A stretch of DNA of 64,000 nt, from NCBI GenBank assembly GCA_024291935.2, contig CM044306.1:1798001-1862000 (forward strand), read 5' to 3'. The stretch comes from Okapia johnstoni (taxonomy: Eukaryota > Chordata > Mammalia > Artiodactyla > Giraffidae). Positions 23,715 to 35,405 of the stretch are shown here, in pieces (the first letter of the stretch is position 1; the number at the start of each line of letters is the position of its first letter). A program made the position numbers and the translations under genes. Below the pieces are notes generated by a model. It ran no database searches. It saw nothing but the letters and a program-made list of their open reading frames with translations, and had not been told where the DNA came from.

Positions 23715-23957
23715 TGCTCCACTACTTTGGCCACCTGATGCAAAGAGCTGACTCATTGGAAAAGATCCTGATGCTGGGAAAGATGGAGGGCAGGAGAAGA
23801 GGGCGACAGAGGATGAGATGGTTGGATGGCATCACCGACTCGATGGACATGAATGTGAGCACATTGCAGGAAACAGTGAAGGACGGGGGAGTCTGGCGTG
23901 CTGCAGCCCATGGGGCTGCAAAGAGTCAGACACCATTTAGCAACTGAACATCAACAA
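23715..23957 (+). mobile_element. BovB LINE 3' fragment
   Basis: ctactttggccacctgatgc to catttagcaactgaacatc. Lies just upstream of ABCA6 exon 36. Confidence 0.92.
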
Positions 23958-24169
23958 TGCTCAGTTTAGTTTATTCAAACCTTTTTCTTGTGGAACATAG
24001 ACATTCTGAATGAATCCCTTTGATGAGTTTGAATAATTTAGAACTAATTCCAATATTTCATCCTTGTAACCAGAAAGCAAAGGCAGGAGACACGTGGTTG
24101 AGAGCGAAGGTCATAACAGTGAGGGGACTGAGACGGCTTCATACGAAACTTTCCTGACCTCTGCTGACT

Positions 24170-24850
24170 TAAAAAAAAAGTACAGCCTGAGAGTTGTGAG
24201 TTAAGTTTGATTTGGGGCAAAATGAGGACTATAGCCTGAGAGACAGCTCCTGAGATCGCTCTGAGAAACTGCTCCAAAGAGGCAGCGGGTCAGTATGGAG
24301 GTGATTCTGGTGGCGGGGGGTGCATGCAATCAGGCGCGTGTTTTTTATGCAGAGGATTCTGCTGGTCTCGTGACAGTTGCTGCTGACCACGAGGAGCCGT
24401 CGTCACCACGAAGGAGGTTAGTGCTTTTCGGGATGTGGGGAGGTGCAAGAGTTGGGCTCGTAAAATGGGCTCCTGAGAACATCTAACCATCTGAGGACCT
24501 GTCCTGTTTCCCCGGAGCACACATGCCTCAAGCCTGCCCTCCCCCTAGAACTCTCTCGGGGGCGTTGGAGGTCCGCAGCTGCAGCAGCACATGGCTTAAT
24601 CCTTGTAGAGGTAGGCAGGCCGACGGCTTGTGCCAATCTGCAGTTGACCCAGCTCAAAGAGGAGGAAGTGCCAGGGCTGATTTCTGCCCCTGTCCCCTCG
24701 CCCCACCTCTGCTGAGACCTCAGGCCCCACGCATGGCTCGGTCCTGACAGACTGTGAAGCCCGCGGCCGCCCGGAAGCTGCTCAGACCCCGGGCTTCACC
24801 CAGCGCTGCTCTCCCGCCTCTCCGTCGACATCAAAGCCGTGGCTTGAGGG
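24170..24850 (+). mobile_element. Probable endogenous retroviral solo LTR (bovine ERV type)
   Basis: cagcctgagagttgtgagtt, gggcaaaatgaggactatag and ctgagaacatct resemble a common bovine ERV LTR I remember. GC-rich 3' half, no coding frame and no internal retroviral region, so a solo LTR. The edges are approximate and the assignment is from memory only. Confidence 0.5.
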
Positions 24851-25520
24851 TCTGGGAATAGGACTGAGTCCCGTGTCCCCGCACCCCACTAGATAATTTC
24901 ATTACTTTGTACTGGGTGTTACGCCCTGCTTCTTCGGTGGCTTCTCCCCCCCAAGGAATTTCAAATTTGCCTCCTGTTCCAGCTCCCTGCCCTCCCCTTA
25001 AAAAACCACAGCCCTGTGCCTCTGTGCTCACAAACACACTCCCTTCTGTTCTTCATTGTGATGCAGGAAAACCCAACTAAAGGGACATGCTTTGATGACC
25101 CCAATTGCTGTTTCCGATGAGGCCAATTCACCCCAAATAGTTGCATCTTTAAAACGGTAAATATTTACATCTTTTAAATATTTATGGGGAAGCCCTGGGA
25201 AGGTGTCCCGGGCTGGCTGCACTTCTGTGCAGATGCAAGTCATCAGAACTTCCTCTCTGGTTTTTCCAAGTCCTGCTCCAGACCTGGGGACCAGCCTTGG
25301 GTGGCCGCGGAGGCCCAGGCTGGTGTCCCCAGGCCTCCCTGGGAGGACACACCTTTCTGGGGACGCTCACTAATCTCCTATAATCAGGAAGACTTAAATC
25401 TGTTTCTGAGGTCTCTCCCTTGATGCTGAAGTCTAATCGCCCTGAAGTGCTCACAGAGCCGAGAAGGAACCACGGATGGGAAAAGCCAACCTGCTCCTCC
25501 AAAACCAAGAGTTCCTTCAC

Positions 25521-25661
25521 CTTTCCTGCTGGGCGGCCCGAGGGAAAAGCCTCAGGACCTCTGTGTGGACCGACGTGCCCCGGGAAGCCTCCTTCAGCTT
25601 TAGTTCCAGAATGTAATCCTTGCCGAGGCTGTTTTTCAGGTGTTGGATGGAGCCAATGCAT
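25521..25661 (-). CDS. ABCA6: ABCA6 coding exon 35 (after NBD2 core)
   Basis: 141 bp, acceptor tgttcgtag, donor [26 protein letters not shown] then [20 protein letters not shown]. Strong subfamily motif; no lesion. Confidence 0.94.
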
Positions 25662-25805
25662 CTACGAACAAGAAGGAAGACACGCTGGGAAAATCTCGCC
25701 CCTGGGATTTTTCCCTGTTATTCTTAAATTTCAGATGTATGGAAAGGGGTCCCTGAGGGAGGGGGGAAGAGTCTCAGCTGGTAACAGTGGGTTTGCCCTT
25801 TTCAC

Positions 25806-26006
25806 GTTGCTGTTGTGTTAGTTGCTAAGTTGTGTCCAGGTCTTTGCAACCCCATGGACTGCAGCCCACCAGGCTCCTCTGTTCACGGGATTCTCCAGGC
25901 AAGAACACTGGAGTGGGTTGCCATTTCCTTCTCCAGGGGATCCTCCAGAACCAGGGATCGAAACTGCATCTCGGATTCTTTACCGCTGAGCCACTGGGCA
26001 AGCCTG
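25806..26006 (-). repeat. Bov-tA SINE
   Basis: Reverse copy with a 20-bp gap in its tRNA-like half; about 57 bp from the donor of ABCA6 exon 34. Confidence 0.9.
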
Positions 26007-26063
26007 GCCCTTTCACAGCAAGTCTTGTTTAGAAAATCGAGGGCAGGCTTGGCCGGCACCCAC

Positions 26064-26183
26064 CTCAGGCTCCCGGACACCATGACGGCCACACGGTCGC
26101 ACACGGCCTCCGCCTCGGCCATGGAGTGGGTGGTCAGCAGGGCGCCCCTCGCCATGTTTCTGACGGCTGTCTGGATCGTCTGC
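26064..26183 (-). CDS. ABCA6: ABCA6 coding exon 34 (NBD2 H-loop)
   Basis: 120 bp, acceptor ctcattcag, donor [26 protein letters not shown] then [28 protein letters not shown] holds the switch histidine. Confidence 0.95.
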
Positions 26184-26939
26184 CTGAATGAGCCCCAACA
26201 GTTATGCCATATTTTAAAAGGGTGAGAAAAAAGAGAGATGGAAGGGAAATTTAATGGATAAAAAACAATTAATGAAACATATTTAAATTCTAAATTAAAA
26301 AAAACAAGAAAAAGTTTTGATAAAAGTTTTTAGGTGTTTTTAGGTGTGTTAATGGCATTCTGGTTAAGTTGAAAAAAAAGAAAATTTCATTTCTTTTGCA
26401 GAAGTTAACTGAAATGTTTATAAATGAAGGATACACTGTCTAGTATTTGCTTCAAAATAATTGGAAAGCAGCAGAAGGAAGTGGGTGGAGGCAAAGATGA
26501 AGAAAGATTGGCCTTACACGGAGAGCATTTGGCTTAATAGATTCATACATGCTTCTCTTTCCATTTGTATAAAATTTCCATAACAAAGTTCTTTTAAAAA
26601 GTTGAGAAACTACTGGACAGACACAAATATGAAAGTGGATTGGAGAATTTTATAACTCCAAATATAAAGTCCTCGATAGGAACATAAGAAGAATTTAAAA
26701 ACTATTTAAAGAAAGTCTAGATCAACAAATTTAACAGGTTAGGTAAAATTAGGGGGAAAAAAGCAAAGGAGGAAAATGTATTAGCAAGCTAATAGTTTCT
26801 AAGGAAAAAGTTACAGACATCTCAATAATTGGCAAAATTAATCTACATTCCAAATCGCAAGACCTAAAATTCCAGCAAAATACCGAGAGGTTTTCTAATC
26901 CCACGTGAATGCCACCCGAAGGTGGTGTACTACGAGAGA

Positions 26940-27150
26940 ATGTGTTGTTCCGTCGCTCAGTCGTGTCTGCCTCATTGCAACCCCATGGACTGTGGCCCTC
27001 CAGGCTCCTCTTTCCATGGGATCCTCCAGGCAAGAACACTGGAGTGGGCTGCCATGCCCTCCTCCAGGGGATCTTCCTGACCCAGGGACCGATCCCCCGT
27101 CTCCTATGTCGGCAGGCAGGTTCTTTACTGCTGAGCCACCAGGGAAGCCC
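26940..27150 (-). repeat. Bov-tA SINE
   Basis: Full-length reverse copy, gtcgctcagtcgtgtctgcc to ccaccagggaagccc. Confidence 0.93.
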
Positions 27151-27302
27151 ATGAGAGAATCTGCTTGTTAAATACTGGCTTCCCTAGTACTGTGAGTTGT
27201 CTCCGTCCAGCTAGGGATCAGTGGATTTGCTTTTCCGAGGTCAGCTTAAAAACACTCCTTTCACGGAAGGTCCGTCCTCCCGGCTCTGCGGGCGCTGCTC
27301 AC

Positions 27303-27397
27303 CACAGATGCTTCTGCTCCGCGGGGTCCAAGCCTGTGGACGGCTCATCCAGAAGCAGGACGGGTGGGTCTCCCAGGAGGCTCAGCACAAGACACAG
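27303..27397 (-). CDS. ABCA6: ABCA6 coding exon 33 (NBD2 Walker B)
   Basis: 95 bp, acceptor tgccttgcag, donor [26 protein letters not shown] then [11 protein letters not shown]. Walker B and the catalytic Glu are intact. It lies only 76 bp from exon 32. Confidence 0.95.
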
Positions 27398-27473
27398 CTG
27401 CAAGGCAGAGACACGGGGCTGTTCCTGCCACCACCCGGCCACCCGCACAGGAAGCCCGTGGACACACGCGCAC

Positions 27474-27549
27474 CTTTCTGGCGGCCCCTCCCGGTAACTT
27501 CTGCGCGGGAACGTTCAGCTGTTCGTGCAGCTTGAAGGCGTCCACCAGC
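27474..27549 (-). CDS. ABCA6: ABCA6 coding exon 32 (NBD2 signature region)
   Basis: 76 bp, acceptor cccactag, donor [24 protein letters not shown] then PGGAARK. LPGGA stands where the NBD2 signature belongs; this site is degenerate across the subfamily. Confidence 0.92.
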
Positions 27550-27824
27550 CTAGTGGGAAACGATGAGACGGCGAGATCAGGAGAGGGTGTGGGGAGAAGG
27601 TAAGCCACACGTAGGGGTTACGGCCCTGGGTCCCCTCCTTGGCACCATCCCTCTCAGAACGAACCATCAACGCAACATTGTGAGGCAATTCTCCAATTAA
27701 AAAAAAACTAAAAAATCTAACCATCAAAGAATAAAGTTTATACTGAACATCTCATTAAAACAATTTCAAAACTACCTTGAATTCTAATGAAATAGGTGAT
27801 GATTCACGATTATTCATTCAACAT

Positions 27825-28170
27825 TTTTTCAATTTATTTTGTTGAAGTGTAGCTGATTTACAATGTTGTGTTAACTTCTGCTGTACAGCAAAGTGAATCA
27901 GCTAAACGTATACACATTGTTTTTCATGTTCTTCTCCCTTATGGTCTAACCCAAGATATTGAGTGGAGTTCCCTGTGCTGCACAGAGGACTTTGCTATTT
28001 ACCCATTCTCTGTGTGAGAGCTTGCACCCGCCAAGCCCGACTCTCACGCCATCCCTCCGCATCCCAGGTTCCCCCAGGCAACCACAAGTCTGTTCTCCAC
28101 GTCTGTTTCTGTTTGTTAGATAAGTTCATTTGTGTCACAATTTAGATTCCACGTGTAAGTGATAGTCTAT
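27825..28170 (-). mobile_element. L1 3' UTR fragment
   Basis: tgttgaagtgtagctgattt, ctgctgtacagcaaagtgaa and acaatttagattccacgtgt on the reverse strand. Confidence 0.82.
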
Positions 28171-28358
28171 GTATCATTTAACACTGACAATTATTCTACG
28201 CTGTTTATTTTTAAAGGTCCCCCAGCCAGGGATGCAGGGTTTGGCCGCTGGCCTCCATGCCCACTTGACCCCTGATGCTCCCCGAAGATGGAGATGCACC
28301 CCCTACTCTCCACTTCTTATCAGTGATGGCACAGAGGAACCTCACGAGGGCGCAGTAC

Positions 28359-28537
28359 CGTGAGATGGCCACGCGGGCGTCCGCGCGCCGCAACCCTTTC
28401 ACGGCGGCGAACACCTCCAGATGCTCACGCGTGGTCAGGCTGGGCCACAGCACGTTCTCCTGGGGACAGTAGCCCAGGAACGGGATGCTGGTGTCCCCCT
28501 GCTGATCCAGATCTGAACTGTATCCCATCAGCTCCAC
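28359..28537 (-). CDS. ABCA6: ABCA6 coding exon 31 (NBD2 Q-loop)
   Basis: 179 bp, acceptor ctttctcag, donor [26 protein letters not shown] then [24 protein letters not shown] is the Q-loop. The stretch before FLGYCPQ is longer than I recall for human ABCA6. The 3' half is very CpG-rich. Confidence 0.94.
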
Positions 28538-28786
28538 CTGAGAAAGTGTGCTGGTTTTAGAAACGTGCAAGCTTGTCTTCGGCCACATGATTCCTCGAGA
28601 ACCTGACTTGCGGCTAACAAATGCCTCAAGTTTTTGAACATCGAAGAAATACTACAGAAGCCACCCCATATATTTATTACAGAAAACTATTTAAACTACT
28701 CACCGTACAGTCTCACAAGGACATCACCTATGTCTATTATAGCATGTCTATTTGGGGAACGGAAACCACATCTTCATTTGCACTAC

Positions 28787-28878
28787 CTCTCCAGCTGTTG
28801 GCTTCATCATCCCAGATATCATTCTAACAGACGAACTTTTACCAGCACCGTTAGGTCCCAGCAATCCCCAAATTTCTC
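28787..28878 (-). CDS. ABCA6: ABCA6 coding exon 30 (NBD2 Walker A)
   Basis: 92 bp, acceptor tctctttcag, donor [26 protein letters not shown] then [18 protein letters not shown] is the NBD2 phosphate-binding loop. Confidence 0.96.
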
Positions 28879-29429
28879 CTGAAAGAGAGGCACCCGCCAT
28901 CAGTATTGGAAGTAAAACATTAACATAACTCTGCTTCTTCAGCAGCTTTCTGAGATACATGTTCATCTCCATTGCCATTTTGAAATTTATATCATATATG
29001 TAATCCACGTCACCAAAACATGTTCTTTAACCCCTATAATTATATGAAACATTTTGAAAAAAAGCTTAGAGACTGACATTTGCTGTCCATACATGGGTCT
29101 TTTTCCATATTGCTTTTCCAGTGAAAAAGGTGCCCATAATTTTTTATACGGCAGACGGCTGACCTGCTGAGTACCTAAGTAATTCCTAAACGCAGGGAGT
29201 CAGGCACCTTTTCTCCGTCTCAAACTCCACCACCTGTGTCTGAGTCATTATCCTCTTTCATCTGAGATAGTATGATGATATGAAAGCCTCTTAACTTGTC
29301 CACCACCCAAATTCATGGACAAATAATAGCCAACGTGAAACATTTTTCAAAGTATCGATTAAATGGTGGCAAAACCCCTCTAGAGGGATTCTGCTCAATT
29401 GGCCTAAAATCTAAACTCCGCTGTTTTTC

Positions 29430-30360
29430 CTGCTGGACCCCGTGGGCCCTGCTCATGTCTGAGAGCATTCCTTCTGTTCACAGGGCATCTGCTGGCCTCG
29501 CTGAGCACCTTACCCACTCCAAAGACATGCCTGGGTCTGAGCCCTCGCTGCTTCCTCCGTCTGGGATGCTCTTATCTTCTGCACGCTAACATTGCCGGGA
29601 CCTTCTCATAACCTAGTGCTGAGCTGCGCCAAGTCGCTTCAGTCGTGTCTGACTCTGTGCGACCCCATGGACTGTAGCCTGCCAGGCTCCCCTGTCCATG
29701 GGATTCTCCAGGCAAGAAGACTGGAGTGGGTTGCCATGCCCTTCTGTGGGGATCTTCCCGACCCAGGGACTGAATCCAAGTCTCTTATGTCTCCTGTATT
29801 GGCAGGTGGGCTCCTTACCACTACACCAACCTGAAGCCTGTAATCACCTGGATCTTGGCTTAAATGTCTCTGCTCAAGAAAAGCCTTCCCTAACCCTAAT
29901 TCTTCCCTGGTGGCTCAGACAGTAAAGAATCCACCTGCAATGCAGGAGACCTGGGTTCAATCCATGGGTTGGGAGGATCCCCTGGAGAAGGGAATGGAAA
30001 CCCTCTCCAGTATCCTTGCCTGGAGAATCCCATGGACAGAGGAGCCTGGTGGGCCATAGTCCATGGGGTCGCAAAGAGTCGGACACGACTGAGCGACTAA
30101 GACTTTCAGACTTCAACCCCAAGTGAATGTGGCCCCAAGTCACTCAAGTCATGGCACTTATTTGAGTGCTCCCCATAGAACCTGCCAGTGTGACATCTGG
30201 AACTTCTCTTGATAAGTCATTTTTGTTTCCTGACCCCCCTGGGGATGTAGAAGCCGTGAGGTCACGTCCATGTCTATTTGTTTATAATGATATTTCCGGA
30301 TTCTTAAACAGCCCCTGGCACACTCGAAAAAACGTACGTTGAATGAGTGAATGAATGCTT
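29430..30360 (+). repeat. L2 LINE remnant carrying two Bov-tA insertions
   Basis: L2-like text (aatgtctctgctcaagaaaa, cacactcgaaaaaacgtacg then ttgaatgagtgaatgaatg) is split by a reverse Bov-tA at 29600-29840 and a forward Bov-tA at 29900-30108. Confidence 0.6.
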
Positions 30361-30446
30361 CAGCAAGTACAACGGTGTCCGTAACCTCGATGTTCAATGG
30401 GTGTTTCTAAAAATAACGGCGAATTTAAACAGCGACTATTCCAAAC

Positions 30447-30564
30447 CTTTTTTAACACAGAAGGAGATGTTTCTCACTGCCGTCTTCTTCCTCCTTCTTG
30501 AAAAGCACCTTTTCTTCTGGCCTGCATATTCTTTGTGCAGACAGCTAGCAATTATGACCGGTTT
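30447..30564 (-). CDS. ABCA6: ABCA6 coding exon 29 (start of NBD2)
   Basis: 118 bp, acceptor gtattccag, donor [26 protein letters not shown] then [19 protein letters not shown]. The donor is weak (GTTTGG instead of GTRAG), but phase into the next exon is exact. Confidence 0.94.
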
Positions 30565-30767
30565 CTGGAATACAGGACAGAGTGATTTTCCTCTTAAGCG
30601 GAAGTCACTTTTCATTTCTATGCTCTGCCTCCTGGAACCTCTCTTGCCCTCCGTCATGAACCAAACCATATTTGCGTTGAGGGCAATCCACATTGCTTGT
30701 CTGAAATGTAACATGTATTCGTGGATGTTGACAATACTTCTTGCTAAAAACAGATGAATGAATAATG

Positions 30768-30990
30768 AATATATATATATATATATATTAGTCATAAAAA
30801 GAATGAAATCATGGCATTTGCAGCAACATGGATGGACCCAGAGATGATCACACTAAGTGAAGTTAAGTCAGAAAGATACAGACAAACATCACATGAAATC
30901 ACTATACGTGGAATCTAAACTATAACACAAATAAATTTATCTATGAGACAAAGAAACAAAAATAAGTGGACTGAGTAAACAGCATAATTT
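30768..30990 (+). mobile_element. (TA)n and L1 3' end
   Basis: An (AT)n run of about 10 units, then L1 text gcagcaacatggatggaccc. Confidence 0.8.
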
Positions 30991-31277
30991 CAGGCTGGCT
31001 TCTTGCATTCCAGTAACAGAAGTATCTAAACTCATGTGAACACCTCCCAAATCAAAATCAAACAGTAATCCTTAAAATCTTAACCTCTACCCGGCATCCT
31101 ATAACAAATCTCACATAAATTCCTTGACTCATGAAACTGGGGGTTTGAAATTGCAGCTCTGCATATCCAAGTTCATTTTTCTCCCCCCCAAAAAAGATGA
31201 AACCAGTATGATTTGCATTATTCTTTGAGCATCAGGGACTTCTAAAGAAGTGCCTGCGTATTTAGGAATTACATAAA

Positions 31278-31492
31278 TGCATGGTTTCCCAGGTGGTTCA
31301 GTGGTAAAGAACCCGCCTGCCAGTGCAGGAGATGCAAGGGACGCAGGTTCAATCCCGGGGTCAGGAAGATCCCTTGGAGGAGGAAATGGCAGCCCACTCC
31401 AGTGTCCTTGCCTGGAGAATGTCGTGGACAGAGGAGCCTGGCGGGCTGCAGTCCACAGGGTAGCAGAGTTGGTCACCACTGAGCATGCACAC
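31278..31492 (+). repeat. Bov-tA SINE
   Basis: Plus-strand copy, ggtttcccaggtggttcagt to tggtcaccactgagca. Confidence 0.92.
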
Positions 31493-31598
31493 ATGGCGAG
31501 CTCCAACCTTTCTAAATAAACCAAGCCCAGCCCCTCAGCCTCTACTCCCGAGCTCCTCGGCGTCCCATCACCACCCATTTTGCCGCCTGCGTCCCTAC

Positions 31599-31716
31599 CT
31601 CCTCTCCTGACGTGTTCAGGGCGATGGCTGTTCTCAATCTTTCTGCTTGAACATCTTCGTCTTCACCTACAGGTTCTTCTGCATGTGAAGGAGCATCTCT
31701 GCTTTTTGGGGAAATT
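31599..31716 (-). CDS. ABCA6: ABCA6 coding exon 28 (acidic linker before NBD2)
   Basis: 118 bp, acceptor tttctgcag, donor [26 protein letters not shown] then [20 protein letters not shown], an acidic linker typical of the subfamily. Confidence 0.94.
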
Positions 31717-32287
31717 CTGCAGAAAAGATGACATACACAGCATGTGGTTTTTTTGCTAGGTGTCAAAGACGTATCAAAACTCAGCTTCTCTAACTATCCC
31801 TTCCACTCCCCTCCCCCCATTGAGCGTACACCCTTCTGTATTTAAAATGGAGACCAACAAGCCCCTACTGTAAGCACAAGGAACTCAGTGTTGTGTGGCA
31901 GCCTGGGTGGGAGGGGAGCCTGAGGGAGAGCGGGTACAGGTATACGTTGGGCTGAGTCACTTTGCTGCTCTCCTCAAACTAGCACATTGTGACTAAAAGT
32001 TAAAAAAAAAAATCAGCTTCTCTGTGATTTCCCCGTGGTCCTTTCAGCAAACCAGTGATGATGCTGACTATGAATCCCATGTCTTCTTTTGCCAGGAATG
32101 TCCACTCCTGCAGCTGAATCCCCTTCTCCGTTTGCTGCTCCTCTCCTAATGAGTGTCTCTGACCCTTTCACATTTCTCAGCAAGTACTGCCGCTACTTTA
32201 AAAGTCAGGTCGCCTGCGTTCTTCTCTGTTGACTCTGAGCCCATGTTACTCACACCCAGTATTCGCCTGGTGTCCTTTACTGGTTGG

Positions 32288-32740
32288 TGCTTCCCTGGTG
32301 GCTCAGAATCTGCCTGCAATGCAGGAGACCTGGGTTCAATCCCTGGGTCGGGAAGATCCCTGGAGAAGGATCCCCACCCACTGCAGTGTTCCTGTCCTGA
32401 CTGCTGACCCTCACTCGAGTCTCCCCGGCTAAAGCACTCTCAGCTGTGCTGCCGAACCAACTCCATCCTATCGCTCTGGTCAGGCCTGTGTGATCCTCCT
32501 GAGTGAGAAAAGGGCGTATGTGAGCTCTCACTAAAATGCTTTTCTTAGCACATATATTTTGTCGAAGTATAGTTGGCTTACAATGCTTCAGGTGCACAGC
32601 AAGCTGATTCAGTTTCACGTACACACATATATTATTTTTCAGATTATTTTCCATTGTTAGTTATTATAAGATATCGACCGCAGGTCCCCGTGCTATACAG
32701 TAAACCTTTCTTGCTTACACAATATCTATTTTTTTTTAGT
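32288..32740. repeat. Truncated Bov-tA (+) followed by L1 fragment (-)
   Basis: 32288-32400 is the 5' half of Bov-tA on the plus strand. 32550-32740 is a reverse L1 3' end (gaagtatagttggcttacaa). Confidence 0.78.
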
Positions 32741-32857
32741 TAGAAATCTAGCATTCTATTCATACTAAGTCAAACAACTATTTGAGTTCTCATTAAATTT
32801 TTGAGAGCTTGAAAGCTCCCTTCAACTGATTAATGGCAGAACTCTGCCTGGTGATGG

Positions 32858-33061
32858 TGATTTAGCCAATAAGTCATGTCTCACTCTTGCCACCCCATTG
32901 ACAGTAGCCCGCCAGGCTCCTCTGTCCTTGGGATTCTCCAGGCAAGAATACTGGAGTGGATTGCCATTTCTTTCTCCAGGAATTCTTCCCGACCCAGGGA
33001 TCAAACCTGGGTCTCCTGCATTGCAGGCAGATTCTTTTACCAACTGAGCTACAAGGGATGC
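32858..33061 (-). repeat. Bov-tA SINE
   Basis: Reverse copy ending caactgagctacaagg; near ABCA6 exon 27. Confidence 0.92.
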
Positions 33062-33233
33062 CTCTGCCTAGGTGTCCCGTTTCCTGGCAGTTCAGCCAGA
33101 AATCCACTGACCATGCCGAAAATCATCACGCTGTTTATACTGTCAATATAAACCAGCATTAAGAGGCTGAAGGTGCAGCCACTCCCTAGGAGTATTAAAA
33201 TGCAATAAGTATGAAATTAACTGTTATCCCAAC

Positions 33234-33325
33234 CTGAAAACAGGATCCTTTTGCATTATTTTCTTTCCACATTTTACTTCTAGGCATCGCAGGACAAACA
33301 TGAACAGCAAAGCCTGAAAGTAAGT
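33234..33325 (-). CDS. ABCA6: ABCA6 coding exon 27 (TM12)
   Basis: 92 bp, acceptor tctcctag, donor GTTGGG. TYFQALLFMFVLRCLEVKCG then KKIMQKDPVF. TM12 is followed by the basic cytosolic KCGKK-MQKDP motif. The start was chosen so that YFQ is retained. Confidence 0.92.
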
Positions 33326-33489
33326 CTAGGAGAAAAGAAACGTGGTTACACGGAGGGGTGAGCTCATATCAGAAACATCTGAATCATAGTTTGGGTCTTT
33401 TGTCTTCAGATAAAATAGGTGTGAAGCATTCTTACAGATCAGTTCTATAGTGACAATCCAACTTGGGGAACCCGCCTTCTTTCTTTCTT

Positions 33490-34110
33490 CCTGTTGTACA
33501 ACCTACACCCAGTCTGTCAGCACATGTGACCTGCTTCTCCTTTCAAAGTTGCCCAGAACCCAGGGCTGCCCCAACCCTGCCAGGGCTGTAATCACTGACA
33601 GTAACACCGCAGCCCCTGGCTGTGGGTCTCTCTTCTTCCCTTGCCCCAGACATCTACTCTCAACACAGCAGCGAGAGCTATGTTTTAGAGCACAGATAAG
33701 ATCACAGCACTTCCTGAAAACTCCGCTGGCTCCATGCTCCCATAAAGTAAGATCAAAGTCCTGGACGTGACCCAGGGTCTCCATGTCACCTCTGTTCACC
33801 CGCACTCAGCTCGGTTACCTCTGTGACCTTCATTCCCCGTGGCTACCCTGCCCCAGCCACCTGGCCGCCCTCCTGATCCTGGATCAAGCCAGCGTCACTC
33901 TGCCGCCTCCTCCGGGAACGTTCCTCCCCGTGATGCCCCCACAGCTCACTTCCTCGCCTCTGGTGGGTTTTATTTTTGAAGTCCGTCCGTCCGTCCATCC
34001 AACACGGCGTGTTATTTAGTTTATTATCTGCCTCCTTCCGCCAGAATTAAAGCCCCATGAGGGCAAGGACTACTATTTTTGATCTATGCCCTAGAAAAGT
34101 ACTGCCACAT
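33490..34110 (+). repeat. L2 LINE remnant
   Basis: Long decayed match: cacagcacttcctgaaaact, ctgccccagccacctggcc, and agccccatgagggcaagg at the 3' end. Confidence 0.6.
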
Positions 34111-34498
34111 ATGCAAAGACACTGATTTTCTTCAGCCTATATACACCAGTATAATCATTTTCCCTTTTCATTTTTTTGACTTTTGCTTTGTTTATCTCTA
34201 ATTGCAATGGATTTAAGCTATAGTGCCTGTATTTCTTTACAAACTCTCAAATTTGGAGGGGGCAGTAGACAGGCTAAATAAGAAAATCTAATTTTATACT
34301 GAATTCTGGGTTTACACAGTCCATTCATGCATATAAGAAGTAACTAGGATGTAGAATCATGTCTGAATGTAATTGCTTTGTCTAAGACTATATTGAAAAC
34401 ACTTTCAAAGTTGGCACACTTCAGACAAGATCAAACAGTTACTACAGTAAATGATAAGCCCCCAGAAAGCAGGTGATGAGGTAGCAGAGCCATCTTAC

Positions 34499-34576
34499 TA
34501 TTAGACACACTAGGAGGTCAGCTGCACTCAGGTCATAATTTGCCTCTTGATGTTGTATTCTATGTTGAGGGATTCT
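34499..34576 (-). CDS. ABCA6: ABCA6 coding exon 26
   Basis: 78 bp, 26 codons, acceptor tctctgcag, donor GTAAGA. RIPQHRIQHQEANYDLSAAD then LLVCLI. EANYDLSAADLLVC aligns without a gap to the ABCA6 segment before TM12. It has no long open frame of its own. Confidence 0.88.
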
Positions 34577-35405
34577 CTGCAGAGACCAAAAGAAAAAAAA
34601 AGGCTCAATGGAAATTCACCAACTTTCTTATTTGCATTTAATTAACAGGGAATTTTACACATTGGAGATTGCCCTCATTAAGTTTGATTCCCCCTTTGTG
34701 CCCTGGTGACAAGCTATTCCCCACAGAGAAAAGAGAGGACCCCTACCCAACCCTGCCTGCCTCGCCAAGGAGGAGACCTAAGTCTGTCCATCTCCCTCTG
34801 TGTTTCCTTGATATTTTGGTTTAGTGTTTGCTGAACGTCTACTCAAGCATAACAGACAGAGGGGTCTACACTGTGAATGATTCTAGGGCTTCTCCTTCTT
34901 TGCCCTAAATGCCCCCCAGGAGCCCCCTGGGTCCCAGGGTGACTGCTTCCACCGCAATAATTAGTCCCATCCTGTGATTCTTTCTTCATCAGAGACGCGT
35001 TCAGAATGCCACTCATTCCTCCCCGACCATGTGTGACACACGTGGGTTGGTGTATTTCGTCTCACAGGGCGACTTACACCTTAGGAGAGAAACGCGCTGA
35101 GTGAAAGATTGAGCTTGCAGTCGGGGATTCCAGGCAGTGCCAGCGAAGGGAAAGGCCATTTTGCAGCCGACCTCCCGGGCCCCTGGGAGCACAGTGGGGT
35201 CAGCGGAGCCCTCGTGACTCCCTTTAAAGCACCCCTCTCCTGCTTCCCTGCTGTGGCTTTCTGGGCCCTCCCCCGCCCGCAGTCTCCGTGGCAACCTCGA
35301 GGCCCCTGGCGCTGGCGGCGGCGTAAGGCTTTCCGTCTTTGTCTCCACTAAACTCCCCTTTTTGTTGTGGTGCCTTAACTGCTGGGACAGCGCAGAGCAA
35401 AGTTG

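Noticed and set aside
25184..25821. 133- and 159-codon frames near ABCA6 exon 35
   Set aside because: They run through exon 35 in wrong frames and through GC-rich intron; only the 141-bp exon is homologous.
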